From Roseiarcus sp963770275 (GTDB lineage: Bacteria; Pseudomonadota; Alphaproteobacteria; Rhizobiales; Beijerinckiaceae): a stretch of 64,000 nt of DNA. Below, piece by piece: positions 35,209 to 42,827 of this stretch (positions are counted from its first letter, which is position 1; the number at the start of each line of letters is the position of its first letter). Both the position numbers and the translations under genes were made by a program. Where the stretch lies: contig CAVYPD010000041.1 of assembly GCA_963770275.1 (NCBI GenBank), forward strand, positions 1-64,000, read 5' to 3'. A model generated the notes under the pieces. That model was not told where the DNA came from and ran no database searches. It saw nothing but the letters and a program-made list of their open reading frames with translations.

Positions 35209-35249
35209 GGCTACGTCTCGGCTCAGCTCAATGTCAAGCAGCCCTCGCC

Positions 35250-36278
35250 TCAACTGCGCTCGATCGGCTTCGACCGCGAGAGCGCGACCGTCTCGCGCTG
35301 GGCGCGCCGTGAGGAGAGCGGCGGCAGGCCGCGCAGGATGAGATCGGCGTCGGCGACCGTCTGCCGCCCGATCTCGTATAGCGCATCGGTCATCGCGCCG
35401 GCCCGATGCGGCGACAACAACAGGCCCTCGACCTTTCGCGCCGGCTCGTCGCTCGGCGCGGGCTCTTGCGGAAAGACGTCGGTCGCGGCGCGGAACCGAC
35501 CGCTTTCGACCTGCCGCAGGAATTCGGGGAAATCGACCACCCCCGCCCGGCTCATCAACAGGAACACAGAGCCAGGCGCGATCATCTCGAATTCACGTTT
35601 TCCGAGGAAACCCTGGTTCGCGCTGGTCACGGCGGCGAACACGACGATGATCTGGCTTGTTTTCAACACCTCCTCGAGCGACGCGGAGGCGACACCGAAG
35701 CCGGCCATGAAATGGTCGGACACCCACGGATCGTAGGCCTTGATCGGGCAGCCGAATGGCGCGAGGAGCGGCGTAAAGGCGCGCGCAAGATCACCAAAGC
35801 CGATGAGGCCCATCCGCGCGCCGTAAAGCGAGAAGCAGCCCTCGGCGCCGTCGAGCAGCCATTTCTCCTGGCCGCGCCGCATCGCGCGGTCCGCTGTGGT
35901 CACGCCGCGGCAAAGGTCGATGGCCATTCCGAGCGCCATCTCGGCGACCGGTTTGGCGAAAGCGGAGCCCGGCGCCAGCACATGGATACCGCGCTCAAAG
36001 CAGACGTCGTAGTCCACGTTCTGAAGGAAATTGGTCTCGACGTTGATGATGGCGCGCAGCTTCGACGCGCGGTCGAGGCGCGCCTTCGGCATGTCGCTCT
36101 GGCCGATCAAAAGCGCCATCTCGGGAAGATAGGATTCGAAGCGCTCGGCCGGCATGCGGCCGGGCCCTTCGTGAATCGCGAGCTCCCCAAGGTCCTTCAG
36201 CCGCGCCCAGATCTTCGGTTCGAAGATCTCCTCGAGCGACCGCGGCTGCGGATCGATCACGATCAGGGGTTTGGCCAC
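35250..36278 (-). CDS. D-2-hydroxyacid dehydrogenase family protein
   Basis: A 342-residue NAD(P)-dependent oxidoreductase of the D-isomer-specific 2-hydroxyacid dehydrogenase family. The Rossmann part reads YGARMGLIGFGDLARAFTPLLAPFG (glycine-rich loop with Gly-Phe-Gly). MSRAGVVDFPEFLRQVESGRFRAATDVFPQEP carries the conserved Arg and Asp. The catalytic histidine is in LLSPHRAGAMTDAL. I chose GTG 36278, with GGAGG 6 bases upstream; an adjacent GTG at 36281 is equally possible. It is the first gene of the psicose operon and may reduce or oxidise a sugar-derived acid, though its substrate is unknown. It reads inward from the right inverted repeat. Confidence 0.87.
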   Translation of the reverse strand: MAKPLIVIDPQPRSLEEIFEPKIWARLKDLGELAIHEGPGRMPAERFESYLPEMALLIGQSDMPKARLDRASKLRAIINVETNFLQNVDYDVCFERGIHVLAPGSAFAKPVAEMALGMAIDLCRGVTTADRAMRRGQEKWLLDGAEGCFSLYGARMGLIGFGDLARAFTPLLAPFGCPIKAYDPWVSDHFMAGFGVASASLEEVLKTSQIIVVFAAVTSANQGFLGKREFEMIAPGSVFLLMSRAGVVDFPEFLRQVESGRFRAATDVFPQEPAPSDEPARKVEGLLLSPHRAGAMTDALYEIGRQTVADADLILRGLPPLSSRRAQRETVALSRSKPIERS

Positions 36279-36370
36279 CACTCTCCTCCCATGAGACTTC
36301 CGCCGTCGCCGTGCGGGCAAGTCGAAGCGATACCACGCAACGGCGCGGTTCGGCCAAGGTCAAAGTGGCG

Positions 36371-36497
36371 GAGTAAACGCCAATAAAGGCCAATAAACGC
36401 TAGTAAACGCTAGTAAAATAGCTAGCGTTTACTAGCGTTTATTTTTTCGAAACGAGACTTATCAATGGGTTACGAGCCGATTTAAATAAAAAAATCT
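36371..36497 (-). repeat. Right copy of the inverted repeat flanking the psicose island
   Basis: On the minus strand this runs GATTTTTTTATTTAAATCGG, then CTCGTAACCCATTGATAAGT, then AATAAACGCTAGTAAACGCT and iterated TAGCGTTTA units. It matches the left copy at 28542-28668 in the same order, but in opposite orientation on the chromosome. The repeat begins ~93 bases before the dehydrogenase start. Together the repeats bound about 7.7 kb. Confidence 0.8.
36392..36443. repeat. Perfect 22-bp hairpin inside the right repeat
   Basis: The arm 36392-36413 (beginning AATAAACGCTAG and built of two AAACGCTAG units) is perfectly complementary to 36422-36443, with an 8-base TAAAATAG loop. A T-run follows on the plus strand. 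Each arm is itself a tandem repeat of AAACGCTAGT, so the site offers four copies of one 9-10-base unit arranged symmetrically. This is more like a protein-binding or recombination site than a GC-rich terminator. Confidence 0.8.
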
Positions 36498-36599
36498 TCT
36501 CCCTTTCACACCGCCTCCGAAATGCCAAGCGCACAGCGCGCTCGGTTCGTCGATTGGGAAAACAATAGCACGAGTTTCAGCTTTTCGCCAGAGATTTCC

Positions 36600-36770
36600 G
36601 CAGTGCGGGTCGGGTCGACGCAACCTCTCGATCACGCATTCGCGAGCCCCGGGCGGAAGCGGCAAAGACGGAACATTTCGCCTTGCGAGTGCAGACGCGC
36701 GAGGCTATCGCAGCGCGTTCGGGATCGGCATTGGCGACTGTCTATCGCTTCATGCGTCAAGCAGCATAAG
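36600..36770 (+). other. Possible remnant of a helix-turn-helix protein
   Basis: One frame ends RVQTREAIAARSGSALATVYRFMRQAA just before a TAA at ~36767, which reads like the C-terminal recognition helix of a small DNA-binding protein. No start codon with a ribosome site or upstream domain is evident, so this is at best a relic. The interval 36498-36781 otherwise holds nothing. Confidence 0.25.
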
Positions 36771-36781
36771 GGGAGGCAGCG

Positions 36782-36997
36782 GTGAAAGAGAACGACATGC
36801 AATACCGAAACGCTCGCCTTAGGCGCAAGATCGAGGGCGCGCTGAAAACCCGTCCGGAGCTAGAACCCGTTGTAAACGGCATTGCGTTGAAGCAGCCCGC
36901 GAACGCTTCTCTGGAACAGGTTCAGGCCAATCTGCAAGAACGTGCGCGCGCCATCATCGCGGCCAAACCGGAGCTTGACGGCTATTTCGACCTTTGA
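36782..36997 (+). CDS. Small conserved-looking hypothetical protein
   Basis: A 71-residue helical protein (MQYRNARLRRKIEGALKTRPELEPVV ... QANLQERARAIIAAKPELDGYFDL) with no membrane segment. GTG 36782 has AAGGGGAGG 5 bases upstream; the ATG at 36797 is an alternative. The repeated KTRPELE / AAKPELD phrase suggests a two-helix duplication. The family is not recognised. It stands alone between the right repeat and a converging hydrolase gene. Confidence 0.55.
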   Translation: MKENDMQYRNARLRRKIEGALKTRPELEPVVNGIALKQPANASLEQVQANLQERARAIIAAKPELDGYFDL

Positions 36998-37035
36998 CCG
37001 CATTTCGCACGCGTCCTCCGTGAGGCCTGCGCCGC

Positions 37036-38019
37036 TCATCGCTTCTGCGCCTCCATGAAGTCGCGCACCAGCGCCGCAATTTCATCGGCTTTGGTGTCGA
37101 GTGCGAAGTGGCTGGCGTCGAGAACGTGAATTTGAGCGTCGGGCACGTCCTTCCGATAGCGTTCCGGCTCGCCGAGATCGAAGGACAAGTCATGCTTGCC
37201 CCAGATCACCAGCAAAGGCGGCTGCTTCTCGCGCATCCAGGCCTGCCACTTAGGATAGGCGTCGACGTTCGTTCGATAGTCGTAAAAGAGCTCGGTCTGG
37301 ATATCCGCTTGCCCCGGCTGGCTTAGAAAAGCCAGTTCGTCCGTCCAAAGATCCGGGTCGTACGGTTCCGGGTTTGGATCATCGCCCGCATGGCGGGCGC
37401 GGGTCGTCGCCAGCGAGAGGAAATTGGCGCGAAACGCGCTCTCATGGGCGGCGCGATCCGCCCAAAAGGCGCGACGCGGTTTCCAAAGCTCGCCCAAGCC
37501 TTCGTTATGCGCGACCGCGTCTTGAACGATAAGCGCCTCGACCCGCTCCGGGTGGGCAAGCGCCATACGGAAGCCCACCGGGCCGCCGTAATCCTGCATG
37601 TAGAGCGTGTAGTGCGACAAACCGATCGATTGGGTGAAGTCGTCCATCACCGACGCGATATGGTCGAAGGTGTAGTTGAACGCTTTCGGGTCCGGCCAGT
37701 CGCTATGCCCGAATCCCGGATAGTCGGGCGCGACCAAGTGATAGCGGTCGGAAAGCCGGGCAAAAAGCGGCTCGAACATCCGCGATGACGAAGGAAATCC
37801 GTGCAGCAAGAGGAGCGTCGGCGCATCGCTCGGCCCAGCCTCCCGGTAGAAGATGGAGAGCCCGTCGACCTTTGTCGTGCGATAGAAAGTCGGATGTTCC
37901 ACAAGGCTCTCCCCCCGGACCGGCCCCTGCGACAAAGCCAAAGCCATTAAGGCCGCGAAGGCCATGCAGCAGGCCGAGCGAAACGGATCCAAACGGCGCA
38001 ATGACTGGCTCACCATCAT
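37036..38019 (-). CDS. Exported alpha/beta hydrolase (haloalkane dehalogenase / epoxide hydrolase-like)
   Basis: A 327-residue hydrolase with a signal peptide (CCMAFAALMALALSQGPVRG). The oxyanion motif is LLLLHGFPSSS. The nucleophile elbow reads YMQDYGGPVGFR, with Asp rather than Ser, as in haloalkane dehalogenases and epoxide hydrolases. The acid region is IWGKHDLSFD and the catalytic His is in DASHFALD. The substrate is not evident. Many environmental relatives are annotated as haloacetate dehalogenase-like or 'fluoroacetate dehalogenase-like', and a fluoride exporter is encoded 5 kb away, but no link is shown. Monocistronic. Confidence 0.85.
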   Translation of the reverse strand: MMVSQSLRRLDPFRSACCMAFAALMALALSQGPVRGESLVEHPTFYRTTKVDGLSIFYREAGPSDAPTLLLLHGFPSSSRMFEPLFARLSDRYHLVAPDYPGFGHSDWPDPKAFNYTFDHIASVMDDFTQSIGLSHYTLYMQDYGGPVGFRMALAHPERVEALIVQDAVAHNEGLGELWKPRRAFWADRAAHESAFRANFLSLATTRARHAGDDPNPEPYDPDLWTDELAFLSQPGQADIQTELFYDYRTNVDAYPKWQAWMREKQPPLLVIWGKHDLSFDLGEPERYRKDVPDAQIHVLDASHFALDTKADEIAALVRDFMEAQKR

Positions 38020-38265
38020 TCATCCCCGCGCTAGCCGGGATGCCGCTTTTTGGACGCGAGCCCGGACATACGCCGCCATGTAACTTTGACGTTCATATCG
38101 CGAATTTCAACTCAGACTCTCCGCACGACCAAAAATTCCCGATCAATGCCGAAAAAATGAAGGAGTGAACAGGTAACTTGCGACGTTGCCCCGTCCCGCG
38201 CACGACTCAAACTGTGGGCGAGCACGCAACCCCATGATTAAGCGAAGGGCGAACGCCTCGTGACA

Positions 38266-38832
38266 ATGCGCCGAACTCTATGTGCAGGATTTGCCGCACT
38301 GCTGTTGTCCGGGCAGATGTCTTTCGCCCAAACGCCGATCGACATCTACGCGTTCTTTCAAAAGGCGAGCGACCTCGGCGGCGACGGTCTCGCTCGTAAG
38401 ACAAAGATCGTTGATGCGCGAGAGGCGAAGCCGGGCGAAGTCGTCGTCACCGTCATCAAAGGGGAAGGCAAGGAAACGCAGAGCCCGCCCGCTAAAGCAG
38501 GCGACATGGTGGTTCGCAATCGGTGTCCTGAAAGCGGAAACGAGGAGTTCCTCGTGCCCAGTGCGAAATTCGCCAGCCGATACGAAGGGCCGACCGGACC
38601 CGCAGGCGACGACGGCTGGCGTCCATATCGGCCGCGCGGCGCGGATATGCGCTTCGTCGTGGTGACGGAAAAGGACGGCGAGTTCACCTTCACGGCGCCC
38701 TGGGGCGAGACAATGGTCGCACGTCCCGGCGATGCGATCGTGCAGGACGCCCAGGACCCGAAGGACACCTACAGGGTTCAGAAAGCCGCCTTCGCTTGCA
38801 CCTATGAGGAAATTCGATCGCCCTCGAAGTGA
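38266..38832 (+). CDS. Exported hypothetical protein
   Basis: A 188-residue protein with signal peptide MRRTLCAGFAALLLSGQMSFA. The mature part is a beta-rich domain with repeated 'VRPGDAIVQDAQDPKDTYRV' and 'GDMVVRNRCPESGNEEFLVP' stretches, reminiscent of a small cupin-like or PGDYI-type fold. The ATG at 38266 follows a GTG at 38260 in the same frame. The stop overlaps the long reading frame of the next gene but dusA itself starts later. Function unknown. Confidence 0.65.
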   Translation: MRRTLCAGFAALLLSGQMSFAQTPIDIYAFFQKASDLGGDGLARKTKIVDAREAKPGEVVVTVIKGEGKETQSPPAKAGDMVVRNRCPESGNEEFLVPSAKFASRYEGPTGPAGDDGWRPYRPRGADMRFVVVTEKDGEFTFTAPWGETMVARPGDAIVQDAQDPKDTYRVQKAAFACTYEEIRSPSK

Positions 38833-38897
38833 AGAGAATTGCCGCTAGACGTGGCGGCTGCAACGCCGTCGGCGACAATTGCGTGCGCCTTCCCTAT

Positions 38898-39947
38898 ATG
38901 AGCGCCATGTCTCGACCCTATAGCGCACGCTTTTCCGTGGCCCCGATGATGGACTGGACCGACCGGCGCTGCCGGGCGTTCCATCGCATCCTCACGCGCC
39001 GCGCCCTGCTCTATACAGAGATGGTGACCGCGGACGCGGTCGTATTCGGTCCGCGCGAGCGCCTGATCGGCTTCGACCCGAGCGAGCATGCCGTGGCGCT
39101 TCAGCTCGGCGGAGCGACGCCGAGCCGGCTTGCGGAAGCGGCGCGCATCGGCGCCGAGTTCGGCTATGACGAGATCAATCTCAATTGCGGCTGTCCGTCC
39201 GACCGGGTGCAGAGCGGCCGCTTCGGCGCCTGCCTCATGCGCGAGCCCAGCCTCGTCGCCGAATGCGTGACGGCGATGGTCGCGGCAGTCGACAGTCCGG
39301 TTACGGTCAAGTGCCGCATCGGCGTCGACGAGCAGGAGCCGCGGGAGGCCCTGTTCGCCTTCGCGGAAGCGGTGAAGGCGGCGGGCGCTGCCGCGCTCAT
39401 CGTCCACGCGCGCAAGGCCTGGCTTGAGGGCCTGAGCCCCAAGGACAACCGGTCGATCCCGCCGCTCGACTATGAGCTCGTCCATGCGCTGAAGCGCGCG
39501 CATGCCGACTGGCCGATCATTCTCAACGGCGGCCTTTCAGATCTCGCCGCGGGGCGCGCGCAATTGAGCCATGTCGACGGAATCATGCTCGGGCGCGCGG
39601 CCTATCAGAATCCGGAGCTTCTGATCGGCGTCGATCCGGAGCTCTTCGGCGAGCCCGCGCCAGTCGCCGACGGGTTCGAGGCGATCGAAGCCTTCATGCC
39701 GACGATTGCGCGGGGGCTTCAGCGCGGCGAGCGTCTGCACGATTACACCCGCCACTTGCATGGGATGTTTACCGGCCGGCCGGGCGCGCGCGCTTTTCGT
39801 CAGGTTCTGGCGACCGAGGCGATCCGTGCCGGCGCCGGGCTCGAGGTGTTGCGCGAGGCCGTTTCCCGAGTGGAGAGACGGCGAGAGTACGTCATAGGGC
39901 GTCCGGAAGGACGCCCGTCTCTCGACGGGCTATGGGCAGCCGAATAG
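38898..39947 (+). CDS. dusA: tRNA-dihydrouridine synthase A
   Basis: A 349-residue flavoprotein that reduces uridine in tRNA D-loops. The family core is present: FSVAPMMDWTDRRCRAFHRIL, YTEMVTADAV, ALQLGGATPSRLAEAARIG and the catalytic-Cys block NLNCGCPSDRVQSGRFGACLM. VKCRIGVDE, IVHARKAWLEGLSPKDNR and ILNGGL are also present. The ORF can be read back to 38829. I start at MSAMSRPYSARFSV (ATG 38898; ATG 38907 also possible) since the upstream part does not match the family. A monocistronic housekeeping gene. Confidence 0.93.
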   Translation: MSAMSRPYSARFSVAPMMDWTDRRCRAFHRILTRRALLYTEMVTADAVVFGPRERLIGFDPSEHAVALQLGGATPSRLAEAARIGAEFGYDEINLNCGCPSDRVQSGRFGACLMREPSLVAECVTAMVAAVDSPVTVKCRIGVDEQEPREALFAFAEAVKAAGAAALIVHARKAWLEGLSPKDNRSIPPLDYELVHALKRAHADWPIILNGGLSDLAAGRAQLSHVDGIMLGRAAYQNPELLIGVDPELFGEPAPVADGFEAIEAFMPTIARGLQRGERLHDYTRHLHGMFTGRPGARAFRQVLATEAIRAGAGLEVLREAVSRVERRREYVIGRPEGRPSLDGLWAAE

Positions 39948-39953
39948 GCGCGC

Positions 39954-40652
39954 CTACTTCGCCACCATGACCAGCCGATCGCGTTCGACGGTGTAGCTCT
40001 TCAGCCGCTCAAGAAAGCTCATGCCGAGCAGGCTCTCGTCCAGTGCGCCGCGGCGCGCCACCATCGCGGGCACGTTGCGCATGACGATCGGCCCGACCGC
40101 GACCTGGTCGAGCCGCACCTCCGCCGCCATTGCCCCGCCATTGGCGGTGGCGACGGGAACGTCGAAGACGAGGCGGCTCGTCTCGACGCCCGCCCGCCGT
40201 GCGTCCTCGGCGGTCAGCACCACCGCGGAAGCGCCTGTGTCGAACAGGAAGGTCACGCGCGCGGCATTGACCCGCCCGGCAATCGCGAATTCGCCGCTGA
40301 GGCGTCGGTTGACGACGACTTCCCCGCCTCGTTCCACCTGAGGTTCCGAGGGAAGGAGTTCGCCCGTGATGCGTCCGACAATGGCGGAAGCCTCGAAGCG
40401 ATAGGCGTAGACGCCGGTCACCGCGATCAAGAGAAGCGCCCAAGTCATGGCCGCCGTGGCGAGCCGCGCAATGTCGCTCGGGCGCGCCGAACGCAAGCCG
40501 CTGAGCGCGAGCCACAGCAGGAGCGACACGCCGATTGCGGCGCTCGCGAATTGCTGGTGGCTCAGCCCAAACAGGCGCGTATCGTGCGGCGTCATGAGCA
40601 GCGCCGCCATCGCGACCGCCAGAGCCGCAACGGGCAGGATGAAGCGCATCAT
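39954..40652 (-). CDS. TIGR02281-type clan AA aspartic protease
   Basis: A 232-residue membrane-anchored retropepsin-like protease found widely in alphaproteobacteria. Three N-terminal hydrophobic helices (FILPVAALAVAMAALLM, AAIGVSLLLWLALSGL, TWALLLIAVTGVYAY) precede a periplasmic domain. That domain has the catalytic motif FLFDTGASAVVLT (D-T-G-A) and ends ESLLGMSFLERLKSYTVERDRLVM, the typical closing. It is co-transcribed with the DUF1289 gene, overlapping its stop in ATGA. Substrate unknown. Confidence 0.9.
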   Translation of the reverse strand: MMRFILPVAALAVAMAALLMTPHDTRLFGLSHQQFASAAIGVSLLLWLALSGLRSARPSDIARLATAAMTWALLLIAVTGVYAYRFEASAIVGRITGELLPSEPQVERGGEVVVNRRLSGEFAIAGRVNAARVTFLFDTGASAVVLTAEDARRAGVETSRLVFDVPVATANGGAMAAEVRLDQVAVGPIVMRNVPAMVARRGALDESLLGMSFLERLKSYTVERDRLVMVAK

Positions 40653-40870
40653 TGCCGCCGATTGCGCGCCGCGACCCGGCCGCTGCGCGCCGCTCGCGAT
40701 CGCGCCTCGGCCAGCCGCTGGTCGAGTCCGGCCATCACGACAAGCCGCTCGGTCTCGCTCATCGTCGCCCAGGCGGTGATTTCCTCGCCCGTGCGACCGC
40801 AGCCGATGCACAAAGCCGACAGCGGATCGAGAACGCAGACGTTGATGCAGGGCGTGGAGACGGTAGGCAC
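40649..40870 (-). CDS. DUF1289 domain protein
   Basis: A 73-residue protein with the family cysteine pattern CINVCVLDPLSALCIGCGRTGEEITAWATMS, where the four cysteines probably bind a metal. The common neighbour of the clan AA protease in this order of bacteria, and overlapping it by 4 bases here. Function unknown. Confidence 0.88.
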   Translation of the reverse strand: MPTVSTPCINVCVLDPLSALCIGCGRTGEEITAWATMSETERLVVMAGLDQRLAEARSRAARSGRVAARNRRQ

Positions 40871-40879
40871 GGCCCTTAC

Positions 40880-41674
40880 TTAGGTGGACGTGTGCCCGAT
40901 GAGAAGTCCGCACCAGGCGGCGATCTCGCCGCATTGTTGCGCGGCGCCGGCGACATCGCCGGTCTGTCCCCCGATCGCGCGGCGCGCCAGAGCCACCATC
41001 GCCAAAGCACCTGCGCCGCTCATGAGCGCCGCGAGGAGCGCATGGGTCGGCCCAAGCGCGACGAGGCCGAGCGCGATTGCAATGACAAGGGCCGAGCCCC
41101 AGGCGGCGGCGAGCGCGCTCGAGTCGAGCCGGCCAGCCGCAGCGCCCGCGCCGTCGGCGCGCGCTGGCGGCAGGAGCGCGAGCGGCGTCAGCGCCGCGGC
41201 GCGGGAGAGCGCCGCGACCAAAGTAAGGCTAAATGCGGCGCGCCAGAACCCGCCGTCGAGCGCCGCGGCCAGCGCGCCAACGCGCAGGATGAGCGCGAGC
41301 GCAATCGCGAGCGCGCCATAGGCGCCGATGCGGCTGTCGCGCATGATCTCGAGCTTCCGAGCCCGGGTCGCGCCGCCGCCGAAACCATCAGCGACGTCGG
41401 CGAGCCCGTCCTCGTGCAGCGCGCCGGTCGCAGCGATGAGCGCCGCCGTTGCGAACGCCGCGCGAAGAAGCGGGGGCAGGCCGAGCAGCGCGGCGAGCGC
41501 AAGGATGAGCGCGCCGACGAGGCCGACCGCGACGCCCGCGACCGGCGCCGCCCAGGCGATGCGGTCAATGTCGAGAGGCGCGCCCGGCTCCGATTCGCCA
41601 ACGCGCAGTCGGGTGAAGAAGCGCAGCGCGTCGGCGATGTCGCGGATGAAGCGGCCAGGCGAGCCCAAGCCCAT
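40880..41674 (-). CDS. cobS: Adenosylcobinamide-GDP ribazoletransferase
   Basis: A 264-residue polytopic membrane enzyme that joins adenosylcobinamide-GDP and alpha-ribazole in the last part of cobalamin synthesis (CobS in most naming, CobV in Pseudomonas). The start FIRDIADALRFFTRLRVGE is characteristic, with GALHEDGLADVADGFGGGATRARKLEIMRDSRIGAYGALA (acidic cluster binding metal) and RAIGGQTGDVAGAAQQCGE at the C-terminus. No other cob gene or cobalamin riboswitch is nearby. Confidence 0.93.
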   Translation of the reverse strand: MGLGSPGRFIRDIADALRFFTRLRVGESEPGAPLDIDRIAWAAPVAGVAVGLVGALILALAALLGLPPLLRAAFATAALIAATGALHEDGLADVADGFGGGATRARKLEIMRDSRIGAYGALAIALALILRVGALAAALDGGFWRAAFSLTLVAALSRAAALTPLALLPPARADGAGAAAGRLDSSALAAAWGSALVIAIALGLVALGPTHALLAALMSGAGALAMVALARRAIGGQTGDVAGAAQQCGEIAAWCGLLIGHTST

Positions 41675-41686
41675 GAGGGGCGCCGC

Positions 41687-42112
41687 TCAGCGGTGGGCCC
41701 ACAGAAACACGAGGACCGCCACCGCCCCGATCGCGGTCAGCCCGGATTCGACGATGCCCCACTGGCGAACCAGAGCGCGCGCCGCCCCCACGTCGCCGCC
41801 GCGCAGCGAGCGCACCTGGTTGTCGAGCGGCGACATGACGAAGAAGGCGTAAAGCCAGCTTCCGATGATGATGACCGCGCCGACCGCCCAACGCACGTCC
41901 TGCGTGTCGAAATAGGCGATGAAGCCGGCGATCGCCGACACGAGCGCCAGCGCGATGAGAAGCGAGACGCCGCGGCTGTCGCTCGGCCCCCATTCGCTGA
42001 GCAACGCCGCATCGTCGAGCTTGAGGCGAGCCGGCTGCTCAACCCAGTTCACATAGAACGAGGCGCCGGTGAAGGCGGCCGCAAAGGCCAGCGCAAGCGT
42101 TCCCCAGATCAT
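41687..42112 (-). CDS. DUF1772-like small membrane protein
   Basis: A 141-residue protein with four hydrophobic helices (WGTLALAFAAAFTGASFYVNW, GVSLLIALALVSAIAGFIAYF, WAVGAVIIIGSWLYAFFVM and the C-terminal AIGAVAVLVFLWAHR). The N-terminal segment ASFYVNWVEQPARLKLDDAALL is typical of the DUF1772/anthrone-oxygenase-like family. Upstream of cobS with a 12-base gap, so probably co-transcribed. Function uncertain. Confidence 0.8.
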   Translation of the reverse strand: MIWGTLALAFAAAFTGASFYVNWVEQPARLKLDDAALLSEWGPSDSRGVSLLIALALVSAIAGFIAYFDTQDVRWAVGAVIIIGSWLYAFFVMSPLDNQVRSLRGGDVGAARALVRQWGIVESGLTAIGAVAVLVFLWAHR

Positions 42113-42210
42113 GACGGCTCCCTGTTGCTAAGCGGCCCATCTAGCATGAAGCGGCGCCGGAAAGCGCGGGCGCGCTTGACAAGGCGTAAGGGCGAGACCA
42201 CGCTTAGGAA

Positions 42211-42262
42211 GCAGGCGATGGGGTTCGCCTTTAACCGCCCTCAGGGCTGATGACTCCTGTCC
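42211..42262 (+). promoter_or_regulatory. Fluoride riboswitch (crcB motif)
   Basis: The consensus halves of the fluoride riboswitch are in place: GGCGATGGGGTTCGCC with the AACCGCC linker, and GGCTGATGACTCCTGTC. These give the P1/P2 stems and pseudoknot core seen in this RNA class. It lies ~177 bases upstream of a fluoride channel gene, exactly where expected. Fluoride binding should permit expression of crcB and the downstream gene. The expression platform between 42263 and 42438 was not resolved. Confidence 0.9.
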
Positions 42263-42438
42263 AGCCATTTTGGCAGACGGAGAGTTATGCTTTGATCGTG
42301 CGCAACATCATCCTTCCACGAGCCCACGCTCTCACGACGCTCCTGCTCCCGCGGGGCGCCTTCATGATTGCGCTTGAGGTTCCGATTCGCTCGCCGCGCC
42401 CCTTCCGCCCGACCCTCGCGCATTAACAGAGACGCACG

Positions 42439-42813
42439 ATGTGGACTTACGTCGCGATTGCGATTGGCGGCACGCTCGGATGCTGGGCGAGATACGCGCA
42501 AAGCGTCTACGTGCAAGCAACATTCGGTCGCGATTTTCCGCTTGCGACGCTCAGCATCAACGTGATCGGAAGCTTTCTGATGGGCTTCTTGTTCATCTTG
42601 ACGCTTGAGCGCCTGATGATCCCGCCAAGCGTTCGGGTCGGCGTTCTGACGGGTGTCCTGGGCGGATACACAACCTTTTCAACTTTCGAGATGGAGACCC
42701 TCCTGCTCGCCGAGAGCGGCGAGTTCTTCAAGGCTGGGCTCTATGTGGTCCTGTCCGTTGTCATCGGATTTGCGGCCGCGTTCGGCGGCGCCTATCTCGC
42801 GCGAAACCTGTAA
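42439..42813 (+). CDS. crcB: Fluoride exporter CrcB (Fluc)
   Basis: A 124-residue four-helix membrane protein that dimerises to export fluoride. It contains the Fluc motifs GGTLGCWARY, the conserved INVIGSFLMGFL asparagine, and GVLGGYTTFSTFEMET (the GxTTFSTF signature with pore Phe residues). The start is ATG 42439. Under a fluoride riboswitch and followed 15 bases later by a DUF190 gene, a common pairing. Confidence 0.95.
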   Translation: MWTYVAIAIGGTLGCWARYAQSVYVQATFGRDFPLATLSINVIGSFLMGFLFILTLERLMIPPSVRVGVLTGVLGGYTTFSTFEMETLLLAESGEFFKAGLYVVLSVVIGFAAAFGGAYLARNL

Positions 42814-42827
42814 GCTCGGAGCCACGA

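Noticed and set aside
36392..36443. Rho-independent terminator
   Set aside because: The stem is AT-rich, is built from tandem direct units and lies upstream of a gene start rather than after a stop; it has a T-run but does not fit a normal terminator.
28542..36497. Insertion-sequence or composite transposon with its own transposase
   Set aside because: No transposase, integrase or recombinase was found inside or next to the repeats; a mobile interpretation would need one acting in trans.
40652..42250. A 532-codon plus-strand ORF antisense to DUF1289, cobS and the DUF1772-like gene
   Set aside because: Composition is extremely Arg/Ala/Glu-rich with no motif, and it is the mirror of three recognised genes in GC-rich DNA; a shadow frame.
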